In this document: piece after piece, positions 27,089-38,071 of the stretch
Layout: each line of letters opens with the position of its first letter
Numbering within the stretch: the stretch's first letter is position 1
Assembly: GCF_023149035.1 (NCBI RefSeq)
Contig: NZ_JAHXMY010000002.1
Location: forward strand, 682,001 to 746,000
Length of the DNA: 64,000 nt
DNA from: Microbacterium sp. EYE_78
Lineage (GTDB): Bacteria > Actinomycetota > Actinomycetes > Actinomycetales > Microbacteriaceae
Reading direction: 5' to 3'
The notes under the pieces: generated by a model
The model's database searches: none
The model's input: only the letters and a program-made list of their open reading frames with translations
Told to the model about the DNA's origin: nothing
Position numbers and translations under genes: made by a program

Positions 27089-28614
27089 CACGCCGCGCCC
27101 TCCCACTCCTGGGTCGTGGCCGGATCGTCGGCGCGATGATGCGAACCCACCGAGGCGGTCCGCGCGAGTGCGGCCTCCACCATGAGCTGGGCCACCGTGA
27201 GGAGGTTCGCGTCCTCCCACTCGCCGAGACTGCGAGGGGCACGCGCCTCGGCGCGCCACGCCGCGAGCGTGCGCGCGGCGTGGGTCAGCCCCTCGCCGGT
27301 GCGGACGACGCCGGCGTCGGCCCACATCAGCTCCTGCAGTGCGCGGCGCGTGAAGGGGGCGTGCGGTGCGGCAGCCGCGTCGACGAGCGGTGCGGTCGTC
27401 ACCCGCGCGGCGGGCGCGACCGGCCAGGGCCGATCGGCGTCGGCGCCGGCTGCCCGGCCGGCGCGGGCACCGAAGACCGCGCCCTCGAGGAGCGAGTTCG
27501 ACGCGAGGCGGTTCGCGCCGTGGACCCCCGTGCGCGCGACTTCGCCGACGGCGTACAGTCCGGGCACATCGGTCCGTCCGTCGAGATCGGTGACGACGCC
27601 TCCCATGAGGTAGTGCGCCGCAGGGGTGACGGGGACCGGTTCGCGCGCCCAGTCGAGCCCGCGGTCCCGGACGGCGGCGTCGATGGTGGGGAAGCGTTCG
27701 GCGAGGAATGCTGCGCGCTCCAGCGGATCCGCGCTGTGCACGCCCGTCGCGTCGAGCAGCACCGGCCGGCCGCCCTGCCGGGTCATCGCCGCCGCGATCG
27801 CGCGGGCGACCACGTCGCGGGGGGCGAGCTCGCCGGCCGGATCGGCGTCGCGAGCGAATCGGCGCCCCCGTTCGTCGCGGAGCATCGCGCCCTCGCCTCG
27901 GACGGCCTCCGAGACGAGGAACGCGTCGCCGACGGCGAGGACGGTGGGATGGAACTGGACGAACTCGAGGTCTCGGACGGCGGCGCCCGCCCGCACGGCC
28001 GCGGCGATGCCGTCTCCGGTCGCGACGGCGGGGTTCGTCGAATGCGCGAACAGCTCGCCGGCGCCGCCGGTGGCCAGGACGACGGCGTCGGCGGAGACCC
28101 GCCCACCCCCGAGGAGATCGACGCCGACCACCCGACCGGCGCTCACGACGAGGTCGCAGACGAAGGCGTGCTCGCGCACCCGCACGTCGCCGGCGCGGAC
28201 CTGTGCGACCAGTGCCCGCTCGATCTCGGCGCCGGTGGCGTCGCCCCCGGCGTGGAAGATGCGGGCGAACGAATGCGCGCCCTCCAGTCCCGCGCGCAGT
28301 TGCCCTGCGGCATCCCGATCGAAGGCGACCCCCGCCGAGATCAGGTCGCGGATGCGACCCGGACCTTCGCCCACGAGCACGGCCACGGCCTCGGGGTCGG
28401 CGAGCCCGGCTCCGGCGGCGAGGGTGTCCCGGGCGTGGTCGGCCACCCGGTCGTCGGGCGACAGCGCCCCGGCGATGCCGCCCTGCGCGTATCGCGTGTT
28501 CGCCTCCTCCAGGGCGCTCTTCGTGAGGAGCGTGACGCGGCATCCCGCGTCACGGGCGTGCAGGGCCGCGGTCAGGCCCGCGATCCCCGACCCGATGACG
28601 ACGACCTCGGTCAC
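27088..28614 (-). CDS. nadB: L-aspartate oxidase
   Basis: FAD enzyme that oxidises aspartate to iminoaspartate, the substrate of NadA. 508 residues. FAD-binding VIGSGIAGLTAA is at residues 5-16, ARYAQGGIAGAL-like NTRYAQGGIAGAL near 40, and the HFMGG-type segment HYLMGGVVTDLDGRT near 335. The C-terminal helical part is present. GTG at 28614 overlaps the nadA TGA by four bases (GTGA). Confidence 0.96.
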   Translation of the reverse strand: MTEVVVIGSGIAGLTAALHARDAGCRVTLLTKSALEEANTRYAQGGIAGALSPDDRVADHARDTLAAGAGLADPEAVAVLVGEGPGRIRDLISAGVAFDRDAAGQLRAGLEGAHSFARIFHAGGDATGAEIERALVAQVRAGDVRVREHAFVCDLVVSAGRVVGVDLLGGGRVSADAVVLATGGAGELFAHSTNPAVATGDGIAAAVRAGAAVRDLEFVQFHPTVLAVGDAFLVSEAVRGEGAMLRDERGRRFARDADPAGELAPRDVVARAIAAAMTRQGGRPVLLDATGVHSADPLERAAFLAERFPTIDAAVRDRGLDWAREPVPVTPAAHYLMGGVVTDLDGRTDVPGLYAVGEVARTGVHGANRLASNSLLEGAVFGARAGRAAGADADRPWPVAPAARVTTAPLVDAAAAPHAPFTRRALQELMWADAGVVRTGEGLTHAARTLAAWRAEARAPRSLGEWEDANLLTVAQLMVEAALARTASVGSHHRADDPATTQEWEGAA

Positions 28615-29924
28615 GGCTTGGCCGCCAGCATCCGCTCGAGGGCGACGCGCGCCGGGTCCGCGACGTCGCCGGGCACCTGGATGCGGTTGCGCACCTCACC
28701 CGCCACGAGGCCCTCCAGCACCCATGCGAGGTATCCGGGGTGGATCCGGTACATGGTCGAGCACGGGCAGACGACCGGGTCGAGACAGAAGATCTCGTGC
28801 TGCGGGAACTGCGCGGCGAGCCGCTGCACGAGGTTGATCTCGGTGCCGATCGCGAACGTCGTCGGCTCGGTCGCTGCCGCGATGGCCTTCCGGATGTAGT
28901 CCGTCGAGCCCGCCTCATCCGCCGCATCGACGACGTCCATCGGGCATTCGGGGTGGACGATCACCCGCACGCCGGGGTGCTCCGTCCGCGCCGCGGTGAT
29001 CTGGTCGACCGTGAACCGCCGGTGCACCGAGCAGAAGCCATGCCAGAGGATGACGCGGGCGTCGGCGAGCTCCTCCTCGCTCGACCCGCCCAGGGGCTTT
29101 CGCGGGTTCCACATCGGCATCTGCTCGAGGGGGACGCCCATGGCCTTCGCCGTGTTGCGGCCGAGGTGCTGGTCGGGGAAGAACAGGACGCGACGGCCAC
29201 GGGCGAAGGCCCATTCGAGCACCGTCCGCGCGTTCGAGGAGGTGCAGACGATCCCGCCGTGCCGTCCGACGAAGCCTTTGATGGCCGCGGAGGAGTTCAT
29301 GTAGGTCACCGGGATGACCGGGAGCATGCCCTCGGCATCCGGCGTTTCCATGTCGCCGTAGACGTCGGCGAGCTGCTCCCAGCATTCCTCGACCTGGTCG
29401 ATGTCGGCCATGTCGGCCATCGAGCACCCGGCGGCGAGGTTCGGCAGGATGACGGCCTGTTCGGGGCGTGAGAGCAGGTCCGCGGTCTCGGCCATGAAGT
29501 GGACGCCGCAGAAGACGATCGCCTCCGCGTCGGGGTGTTCCAGCGCCGCGTTGGCGAGTTGGAACGAGTCGCCGACGTAGTCGGCGTGCGTGACGACCTC
29601 CTCGCGCTGGTAGAAGTGGCCGAGCACCACGACACGGTCGCCGAGGGTCGCCTTCGCGGCGACGATCCGCGCGGCGAGCTCGGCCTCGCCGGCCTCGCGG
29701 TATTCGGCGGGCAGCTGGCCCTGGCGCGGCGCGCCGGCCGGGATCACGTCGCCCATGGATGACCCCGGCCCGTACCCGGGACGGGTGTCGAAGGTCCAGG
29801 GCCCCGCGGCGAGGTCGGTGTTGCACGTCTCGGTGGTGAGGTCGCCGGCGACGATCGCCTGGATCTCGTGGTCGACGCTCGGGTCGACCGGGCGCGGCTG
29901 CAGGGTGAGGGGGGTGGTCATCAT
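28611..29924 (-). CDS. nadA: Quinolinate synthase A
   Basis: 4Fe-4S enzyme that condenses iminoaspartate with dihydroxyacetone phosphate to quinolinate. 437 residues, of the long actinobacterial form. Cluster cysteine candidates occur in VFCGVHFM (Cys139), HPECPMD and CLDPVVCPC. GHFYQREEVV and SSNARTVL are typical substrate regions. The ATG at 29924 has AGGA six bases upstream; another ATG follows directly. It begins 10 bases after the nrtR stop. Confidence 0.96.
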   Translation of the reverse strand: MMTTPLTLQPRPVDPSVDHEIQAIVAGDLTTETCNTDLAAGPWTFDTRPGYGPGSSMGDVIPAGAPRQGQLPAEYREAGEAELAARIVAAKATLGDRVVVLGHFYQREEVVTHADYVGDSFQLANAALEHPDAEAIVFCGVHFMAETADLLSRPEQAVILPNLAAGCSMADMADIDQVEECWEQLADVYGDMETPDAEGMLPVIPVTYMNSSAAIKGFVGRHGGIVCTSSNARTVLEWAFARGRRVLFFPDQHLGRNTAKAMGVPLEQMPMWNPRKPLGGSSEEELADARVILWHGFCSVHRRFTVDQITAARTEHPGVRVIVHPECPMDVVDAADEAGSTDYIRKAIAAATEPTTFAIGTEINLVQRLAAQFPQHEIFCLDPVVCPCSTMYRIHPGYLAWVLEGLVAGEVRNRIQVPGDVADPARVALERMLAAKP

Positions 29925-29934
29925 CTCGGGTCCT

Positions 29935-30612
29935 TCACTGCGGGAGCGGGCCGCGGTCGGCCAGCTCGACATCCTGGTTGTAGCGGTAGAGCCGCGCGGG
30001 CCGGTGGCTGCCGGTGCGGAAGCCGTCGGTGGGGATGAGGGTCCCCGAGTTCTCGACCTGGCGGCGGAAGTTCGCAGGGTCGAGTCGGCGACCGAGGATG
30101 GCCTCGTACACCTCGCGGAGTTCGGCGAGGGTGAAGCGGTCGGGAAGGAAGCCGTGCGCGATGCGGCTGTACCCGACCTTGTTGCGCAGTCGCCAGAGGG
30201 CGTACTCCACGATGTGGTTGTGGTCGAAGGCGAGCGGGGGCAGGGCGGTCGCATCGAACCACCGCACGTTGTGCTGCTCGGTCGTCTCGGCGACGTCCTC
30301 GCGCACGAGCGCCCAGTAGACGATCGACACGACGCGCCCGGGCGAGCGCCCCACGTCGCCGAAGGCGTAGAGCTGCTCCAGGTAGCTGGGCGCGAGGCCG
30401 GTCGTCTCACCGAGGGTGCGGGATGCCGTTGCTTCGATGTGCTCGGCCGGGTCCACCCACCCTCCCGGGAGCGCCCACTGGCCTTCATGCGGATCGCGGG
30501 TCCGACGGACGAGCGGCAGCTCGATCCGCGCGTCGTCGGCGTCACGGCGCAGGCGGAAGATCACCGTCGACACGGCGACGCCGATGGCGTTCGGGGGAGC
30601 TGTTCTTGTCAT
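29935..30612 (-). CDS. nrtR: NUDIX-related regulator of NAD synthesis, NrtR type
   Basis: 225 residues: NUDIX domain (about 1-140) followed by a winged helix (about 150-225, LPDRFTLAELREVYEAILG and DPANFRRQVENSGTL). This is the NrtR layout, a repressor that senses ADP-ribose-type NAD metabolites. The NUDIX box is degenerate (RTLGET where REuxEE is expected), so hydrolase activity is doubtful. It heads the nad operon. The ATG at 30612 is preferred over one at 30621, which lies too close to GAGG. The inverted repeat over its promoter is a candidate operator. Confidence 0.88.
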   Translation of the reverse strand: MTRTAPPNAIGVAVSTVIFRLRRDADDARIELPLVRRTRDPHEGQWALPGGWVDPAEHIEATASRTLGETTGLAPSYLEQLYAFGDVGRSPGRVVSIVYWALVREDVAETTEQHNVRWFDATALPPLAFDHNHIVEYALWRLRNKVGYSRIAHGFLPDRFTLAELREVYEAILGRRLDPANFRRQVENSGTLIPTDGFRTGSHRPARLYRYNQDVELADRGPLPQ

Positions 30613-30648
30613 GATGACCATAACCTCGCCATCGATCTTAGGGTCATC
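30613..30648. promoter_or_regulatory. Inverted repeat over the nrtR-nad promoter, candidate NrtR operator
   Basis: Arms GATGACCATAA (30613-30623) and TTAGGGTCATC (30638-30648) are inverted with one mismatch in 11 and a 14-base spacer. On the minus strand a -10 box TAAGAT (30635-30640) lies in the spacer and right arm, and the left arm abuts the start codon. A bound repressor would block the promoter. Confidence 0.5.
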
Positions 30649-30691
30649 GTGACTCGAAGAGCAACATGGGGCGTTCCCAGGTGCGTCGTCC

Positions 30692-30697
30692 TACCCT
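30692..30697 (+). promoter_or_regulatory. Possible -10 box TACCCT of marP-like gene
   Basis: TACCCT lies 54 bases before the GTG at 30752, in the region divergent from nrtR. No clear -35 hexamer is seen. Confidence 0.35.
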
Positions 30698-30751
30698 GAT
30701 CCCAGAGGACCCGTCGTGTTCCCGGACGCGGCCTCATGAGGGAGGCCCGTC

Positions 30752-31921
30752 GTGCTGATCGTCGACATCGTCGTCGTGCTCGTGCTGATCGCGGCATTGT
30801 TCGGAGGGCTGCTGCGTGGCCTCGTGGCCACTGCCGGGACCCTCGTCGGCATCGTCCTCGGCGCGGTCGTCGCCGTCTGGCTGACCCCCGTCATCGCCCC
30901 CACCTTCTCGGGATGGGAGTACCGCAGTCTGGTCCTCGGACTCATCGCCCTCGCCATCGTGGTGATCCTCGCCTCGATCGGCACGGCGGTCGGCCGCAGG
31001 CTCCGTCGCGGCGTCGACCGCGCCCGGTTGGCGCCGCTGGACCGCGTCCTCGGCGGCGTCGTGAACACCGCGGCGGCGGCGATCGTCCTCCTGCTGGCGA
31101 GCGGCGCGATCGTGGGATCCGGGATGCCGGGCGTCGCCCCCGCGGTCGCGTCCTCGCGCGTGCTGGGCGTCATCGACGCGCTCACCCCGCCGCAGATGGA
31201 CTCGGCGCTGGCGGAGTTCCGCGGGTTCATCGTCGACGAGGGGATCCCGCGGGTCGGCGAGCTGCTGGCCCCCGAGGTCGAGCCGACCGCGCCGCCGGTG
31301 TCGCTGGACGATCCCCAGCTGCAGGATGCCGCGGCATCCGTCGCCCGCATCAGCGGCAACGCGTACGCGTGCGGTGCGTCGCTCACCGGTTCGGGGTTCG
31401 TCGCGGCGGAGGACCTGGTGGTCACGAACGCCCACGTCGTCGCCGGGGTCGACGAGCCGCTCGTCGAGCTCCCGGGCCGCGACGCGGCGGAGGGGCGCAT
31501 CGTGTACTTCGATCCCGTGGACGACCTCGCCGTCATCAGCGTCCCCGGCCTCGCTGCGGATCCGCTCCCGATCGTCGATCCGGTGGAGGCGGGGACGCCG
31601 GTGGCGGTGCAGGGGTATCCGCTGGGAGGGCCGTTCACCAGCGGCGCCGCCTACGTCCTGTCCGTCGGCAGCGCCGTCGTGGCCGACATCTACGACGACG
31701 GTGCGCAGCCGCGGGAGATCTACGCCCTCGAGGCGAACGTCCGGCCCGGCAATTCGGGGGGTCCGCTGCTGACCGAGGCCGGCGAGGTCACCGGCGTCGT
31801 CTTCGCCCGCGGCGAGGACGACGACACCCGCGGGTATGCGATGACCACGACGGAGCTCCGACCCGCTCTCGAGGTGTCGCCGGACGCGGAGACCGTGTCG
31901 TCGGGCGCCTGCACCGGCTGA
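30752..31921 (+). CDS. MarP-like membrane serine protease
   Basis: CvpA-type membrane domain fused to a trypsin-like periplasmic domain, as in M. tuberculosis MarP, which is needed for acid and oxidative stress tolerance. 389 residues. Four hydrophobic helices span about residues 3-45 and 60-122. The protease triad is His228 (TNAHVVAG), Asp258 (DPVDDLAV) and Ser335 (GNSGGPLL). Cys207 and Cys387 are placed to form the stabilising disulfide of the family. GTG start with GGAGG upstream. Confidence 0.93.
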   Translation: MLIVDIVVVLVLIAALFGGLLRGLVATAGTLVGIVLGAVVAVWLTPVIAPTFSGWEYRSLVLGLIALAIVVILASIGTAVGRRLRRGVDRARLAPLDRVLGGVVNTAAAAIVLLLASGAIVGSGMPGVAPAVASSRVLGVIDALTPPQMDSALAEFRGFIVDEGIPRVGELLAPEVEPTAPPVSLDDPQLQDAAASVARISGNAYACGASLTGSGFVAAEDLVVTNAHVVAGVDEPLVELPGRDAAEGRIVYFDPVDDLAVISVPGLAADPLPIVDPVEAGTPVAVQGYPLGGPFTSGAAYVLSVGSAVVADIYDDGAQPREIYALEANVRPGNSGGPLLTEAGEVTGVVFARGEDDDTRGYAMTTTELRPALEVSPDAETVSSGACTG

Positions 31922-31950
31922 TCGCCGTTCCGCACCTGCGAGCCCGATGG

Positions 31951-31956
31951 TAGGCT
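31951..31956 (+). promoter_or_regulatory. -10 box TAGGCT of the glycine riboswitch transcript
   Basis: TAGGCT places transcription start near 31963, about 20 bases before the first riboswitch aptamer. Confidence 0.6.
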
Positions 31957-31984
31957 CACGACAAATCGAAGACCGGACCATCAC

Positions 31985-32158
31985 GTCGTCTCGGGAGAAG
32001 CCGCTCGCGGCTGCCGAAGGAGCAATCCCTCCCCGGAATCTCTCAGGCCCCCGTACCGAGGCGACACGGTCACTCTGAAAAGCGGCACCGCACGGTGCCC
32101 GCCGACGGGGCAAGCGGGCACCACCCGTCAATCTCTCAGGCCGATGACAGAGGGGGAG
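31985..32158 (+). ncRNA. Tandem glycine riboswitch
   Basis: Two consecutive glycine aptamers. The first contains TCGGGAGA, GCCGAAGGAGCAA, AATCTCTCAGG and CACTCTGAAAAG. The second contains GCCGACGGGGCAAG, AATCTCTCAGG and GACAGAGGGGGA. These are the conserved internal-loop and closing-helix elements of the class, in the right order. Glycine binding would switch on the downstream sdaA-gcvT-gcvH-gcvP operon. Boundaries are approximate. Confidence 0.93.
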
Positions 32159-32195
32159 GAACTCGCCCGCATCCCGCTGCGCCGTCAGGAGTTCC
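32158..32195 (+). promoter_or_regulatory. Possible anti-Shine-Dalgarno helix after the riboswitch
   Basis: GGAACTC (32158-32164), directly after the second aptamer, is complementary to GAGTTCC (32189-32195). The latter overlaps the AGGAG ribosome site at 32187-32191. Pairing would hide that site, so it is a plausible expression platform acting on translation. No terminator hairpin with a T-run was seen. Confidence 0.45.
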
Positions 32196-32196
32196 G

Positions 32197-32244
32197 TTGT
32201 CCCTCACATCCGCCACACCGTCCCCGGTCCCGCGATGTCCGTGA
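32197..32244 (+). CDS. Possible 15-residue leader ORF before sdaA
   Basis: TTG at 32197 lies 5 bases after a perfect AGGAG and opens a 15-residue frame, [15 protein letters not shown]. Its TGA (32242-32244) overlaps a GTG in the sdaA frame (32241) as GTGA. sdaA itself lacks a ribosome site. It may be a leader peptide that couples translation, or the true sdaA N-terminus broken by a frameshift in the sequence. Confidence 0.4.
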   Translation: MSLTSATPSPVPRCP

Positions 32245-33599
32245 CCGTCGGCGTCTTCGACCTGTTCACCGTGGGCATCGGTCCGTCGAGCTCCCACACG
32301 GTCGGGCCGATGCGCGCCGCCTGCGACTTCGTCTCGCGGATCGATCCGCTCCGCGCGGCGCGCGTCCAGGTCGACCTCTACGGCTCGCTCGCAGCGACCG
32401 GGCGGGGTCACGGCACGCTCCCGGCGGTCCTGCTCGGGCTCGAAGGGCTCCGACCCGAAGCGGTGCTGCCCGACGAGGTCGACGAGCGCACGGCGGCGAT
32501 CCGTGCGGACCGTCGTGTCCGACTCGGCGGGCGCGGCGAGGTCTCCCTCTGCGAGGACGACATCGTGCTGCATCCGCTGACGGTGCTGCCGCGGCACAGC
32601 AACGGTCTCCGGCTGCGTGCGTGGGGTTCCGACGACACCCTCATCGATGACGCGACCTACTACTCCACCGGCGGCGGCTTCATCGTGCGCGACGGCGAGG
32701 ATGCCGCGGGCGACGTGCGGGCCGCCGTGCCCTTCCCGTTCGAGACGGCCGCGGACCTGCTGGCGCACTGCGACCGCGAGGGCGTCTCGATGGCCGAGAT
32801 CCAACGCCGCAACGAGTGCGCCTCCCGCAGCGACGACGACGTCACCGCCGGCATCCTGCATCTCGCCGACGTCATGGAGGCCAGCGTGGCCTCCGGCGCG
32901 TCCCGTGAGGGGATGCTGCCGGGCGGGCTGCGGGTGCCGCGACGCGCACCGGCGTGGCACGACCGACTCGTGCACGATGATCCCTCGGGGGAGGACCCCG
33001 CCCTCTGGCAGGAGTGGGTCAACTTCGTCGCGCTCGCCGTCAACGAGGAGAACGCCTCGGGTGGACGGATCGTCACGGCGCCCACCAACGGGGCGGCCGG
33101 CATCATCCCCGCCGTCCTGCACTACGCCACCCACTACGCCGCGCGAGGGCGTGCGCGCCGGGACATCGTCGTGCCCTACCTGCTGACCGCCGCGGCGATC
33201 GGCGTCCTCTACAAGGCGCGCGCGTCGATCTCGGGCGCCGAGGTGGGCTGCCAGGGCGAGGTCGGCTCGGCGTCCTCGATGGCGGCGGCCGGGCTCGCCG
33301 AGGTGCTCGGCGGGACCGTCCGGCAGGTCGAGAACGCCGCCGAGATCGCGATGGAGCACAACCTCGGCCTCACGTGCGACCCGATCGGGGGGCTCGTCCA
33401 GATCCCGTGCATCGAACGGAACGCGATCGCGGCGGCGAAGGCGATCAACGCCGCCAAGATGGCGCTGTGGGGCGACGGCACCCATCGTGTGTCGCTCGAC
33501 GAGGTCATCGTGACGATGCGCGAGACGGGACGCGACATGAGCAGCAAGTACAAGGAGACGGCGCTCGGCGGCCTCGCGGTCAGCGTCGTGGAATGTTGA
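32235..33599 (+). CDS. sdaA: L-serine ammonia-lyase, single-chain iron-sulfur type
   Basis: Deaminates L-serine to pyruvate. 454 residues from the ATG at 32235 (452 from GTG at 32241, which overlaps the leader ORF stop). An N-terminal regulatory domain starting [19 protein letters not shown] is followed by the catalytic domain. Cluster cysteines are in [12 protein letters not shown] and [31 protein letters not shown] is typical. It lies first in the glycine-riboswitch operon, so serine made from glycine can be drained to pyruvate. Confidence 0.94.
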   Translation: MSVTVGVFDLFTVGIGPSSSHTVGPMRAACDFVSRIDPLRAARVQVDLYGSLAATGRGHGTLPAVLLGLEGLRPEAVLPDEVDERTAAIRADRRVRLGGRGEVSLCEDDIVLHPLTVLPRHSNGLRLRAWGSDDTLIDDATYYSTGGGFIVRDGEDAAGDVRAAVPFPFETAADLLAHCDREGVSMAEIQRRNECASRSDDDVTAGILHLADVMEASVASGASREGMLPGGLRVPRRAPAWHDRLVHDDPSGEDPALWQEWVNFVALAVNEENASGGRIVTAPTNGAAGIIPAVLHYATHYAARGRARRDIVVPYLLTAAAIGVLYKARASISGAEVGCQGEVGSASSMAAAGLAEVLGGTVRQVENAAEIAMEHNLGLTCDPIGGLVQIPCIERNAIAAAKAINAAKMALWGDGTHRVSLDEVIVTMRETGRDMSSKYKETALGGLAVSVVEC

Positions 33600-33610
33600 G
33601 CGGAGACGGC

Positions 33611-34729
33611 ATGACCGAGACCACGACCGAGCCGCGGCGATCGCCGTTGCACGAGCTGCACGAGCGGCTCGGCGCATCCTTCACCGACTTCGGCGGCTGG
33701 CTGATGCCCGTCCGCTACACGTCGGACCTCGCCGAGCACCACGCGGTGCGCAGCGCCGCCGGGATCTTCGACATCTCGCACATGGCGGAGTTCCGCATCG
33801 AAGGGACGGATGCCGCCGGGTACCTCGACCGGGCGCTGGCCGGACGGATCTCCTCGATGGAGGTGGGGAAGGCGAAATACTCCCTCGTCCTCGCCGCGGA
33901 CGGCGGCATCGTCGACGACGTCATCGTGTACCGGATCACGGACGACGAGTTCATCGTCATCTCGAACGCCGGCAATCGCGCGGACGTCGCAGCCGCCTTC
34001 GCGGCCGTCGACCCGGGCGATGCCCGCATCCAGGACCTGACGGACCGGATGTCGCTCATCGCCGTGCAGGGCCCCGCAGCCCGCGGCATCCTCGAGTCGA
34101 CCGCCGGGATCGCGGACGTCGCCCCCGCCCTCGCCGACATGACCTACTACTCCTGGGCGCTCGGCTCGTTCCACGGCCGGAGCCTGTTCGTCGCCCGCAC
34201 CGGGTACACCGGCGAGGACGGGTTCGAGCTCATGGTCCCGAACGAGACCGCCGCCGCCCTCTGGGAGGCCGTCACCGAGGCGGGCGCCGGGCACGGGCTC
34301 GTGCCCGCCGGGCTCGCCGCGCGCGACACGCTCCGCCTCGAGGCCGGGATGCCGCTCTACGGCCACGAGCTCTCGCGCGACATCGCGCCCGCCCAGGCGG
34401 GCCTCGGCCGCGTCGTCGTCACGGACAAGGAGGAGTTCGTCGGCAAGGACGGCCTCGCCGCCCGCGACCTCGACGGCGCTCCGGTCCTCGTGGGGCTCGT
34501 CGCGGAGGGCCGCCGCGCCGGTCGCGCCGGGTACGCCGTGCTGGCCGGCGACGACACCGTCGGCGAGATCACCTCGGGAGCCCTCAGCCCGACCCTCGGC
34601 CATCCCATCGCGATGGCCCTCGTCCACCCCTCGGCATCCGCTGAGGGCACCGAACTGACCATCGACGTCCGGGGGACCCGCATCCCCGCGACCGTCACCG
34701 CCCTGCCCTTCTACCGGAGACAGAAATGA
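33611..34729 (+). CDS. gcvT: Glycine cleavage system T protein (aminomethyltransferase)
   Basis: Moves the methylene group from aminomethyl-lipoyl-H protein to tetrahydrofolate and releases ammonia. 372 residues. [13 protein letters not shown] near residue 25, AGIFDISHM near 50, YTGEDGFEL near 200 and [18 protein letters not shown] near 245 are the usual folate-site and family motifs. GGAGAC precedes the ATG, 11 bases after the sdaA stop. Its TGA overlaps the gcvH ATG. Confidence 0.96.
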   Translation: MTETTTEPRRSPLHELHERLGASFTDFGGWLMPVRYTSDLAEHHAVRSAAGIFDISHMAEFRIEGTDAAGYLDRALAGRISSMEVGKAKYSLVLAADGGIVDDVIVYRITDDEFIVISNAGNRADVAAAFAAVDPGDARIQDLTDRMSLIAVQGPAARGILESTAGIADVAPALADMTYYSWALGSFHGRSLFVARTGYTGEDGFELMVPNETAAALWEAVTEAGAGHGLVPAGLAARDTLRLEAGMPLYGHELSRDIAPAQAGLGRVVVTDKEEFVGKDGLAARDLDGAPVLVGLVAEGRRAGRAGYAVLAGDDTVGEITSGALSPTLGHPIAMALVHPSASAEGTELTIDVRGTRIPATVTALPFYRRQK

Positions 34730-35102
34730 CCGACCTCGCCGCCCTCTCCTACACCGCCGAGCACGAGTGGATCGCCTTCGACGGCGACGTCGCGACCGTC
34801 GGCATCACCGACTACGCCGCCGAGAAGCTCGGTGACGTCGTCTTCGTCGAGCTCCCCGCCGTGGGTACTGCCGTCACCGCAGGCGACACCTGCGGTGAGA
34901 TCGAATCGACCAAGTCCGTCGGCGAGCTCTACGCGCCGCTGACCGGCGAGGTCGTCGAGATCAACGACGCCGTCGTCGACGACCCCTCGTCGGTCAACGC
35001 CGGCGCGTTCGACGCGTGGCTCGTGAAGATCAAGACCGACGGCTCGCCCTCGGGCGACCTCCTCGACCGCGACGCCTACGTCGCGCTGACGGGCGGCGAC
35101 GC

Positions 35103-35106
<4 letters not shown>
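34726..35106 (+). CDS. gcvH: Glycine cleavage system H protein
   Basis: Lipoyl carrier of the glycine cleavage system. 126 residues, normal length. The lipoylated lysine is Lys63 in [10 protein letters not shown]. The ATG overlaps the gcvT stop (ATGA), and the stop overlaps the gcvP start (GTGA), so the three proteins are probably made in coupled fashion. Confidence 0.97.
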
Positions 35107-37949
<2,843 letters not shown>

Positions 37950-38000
37950 CGCGGCCCCCCGCCCCGCCCGCTCCGCCTCCCTTCCGCCCCGCCTCCCTCC

Positions 38001-38071
38001 CGCGAGACTGCACGTGGCCGCCGAGACTGCGGCTTCAGACCGCGGTCTCGCCGCGACCGTGCAGTCTCGCG
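38001..38071. repeat. Nested palindrome element, copy A
   Basis: Outer arms CGCGAGACTGCACG (38001-38014) and its exact complement (38058-38071) enclose inner arms CGAGACTGCGG (38022-38032) and CCGCGGTCTCG (38040-38050, one mismatch). The half-site CGAGACTGC thus occurs four times (one as CGAGACCGC). It lies between the convergent gcvP and DUF559 genes and supplies the last eleven codons and the stop of the latter. Confidence 0.85.

Noticed and set aside
37950-38000. C/G-rich tract after gcvP considered as a regulatory or triplex-forming element
   Set aside because: It is simple low-complexity sequence between convergent genes; no structure beyond palindrome A can be supported.
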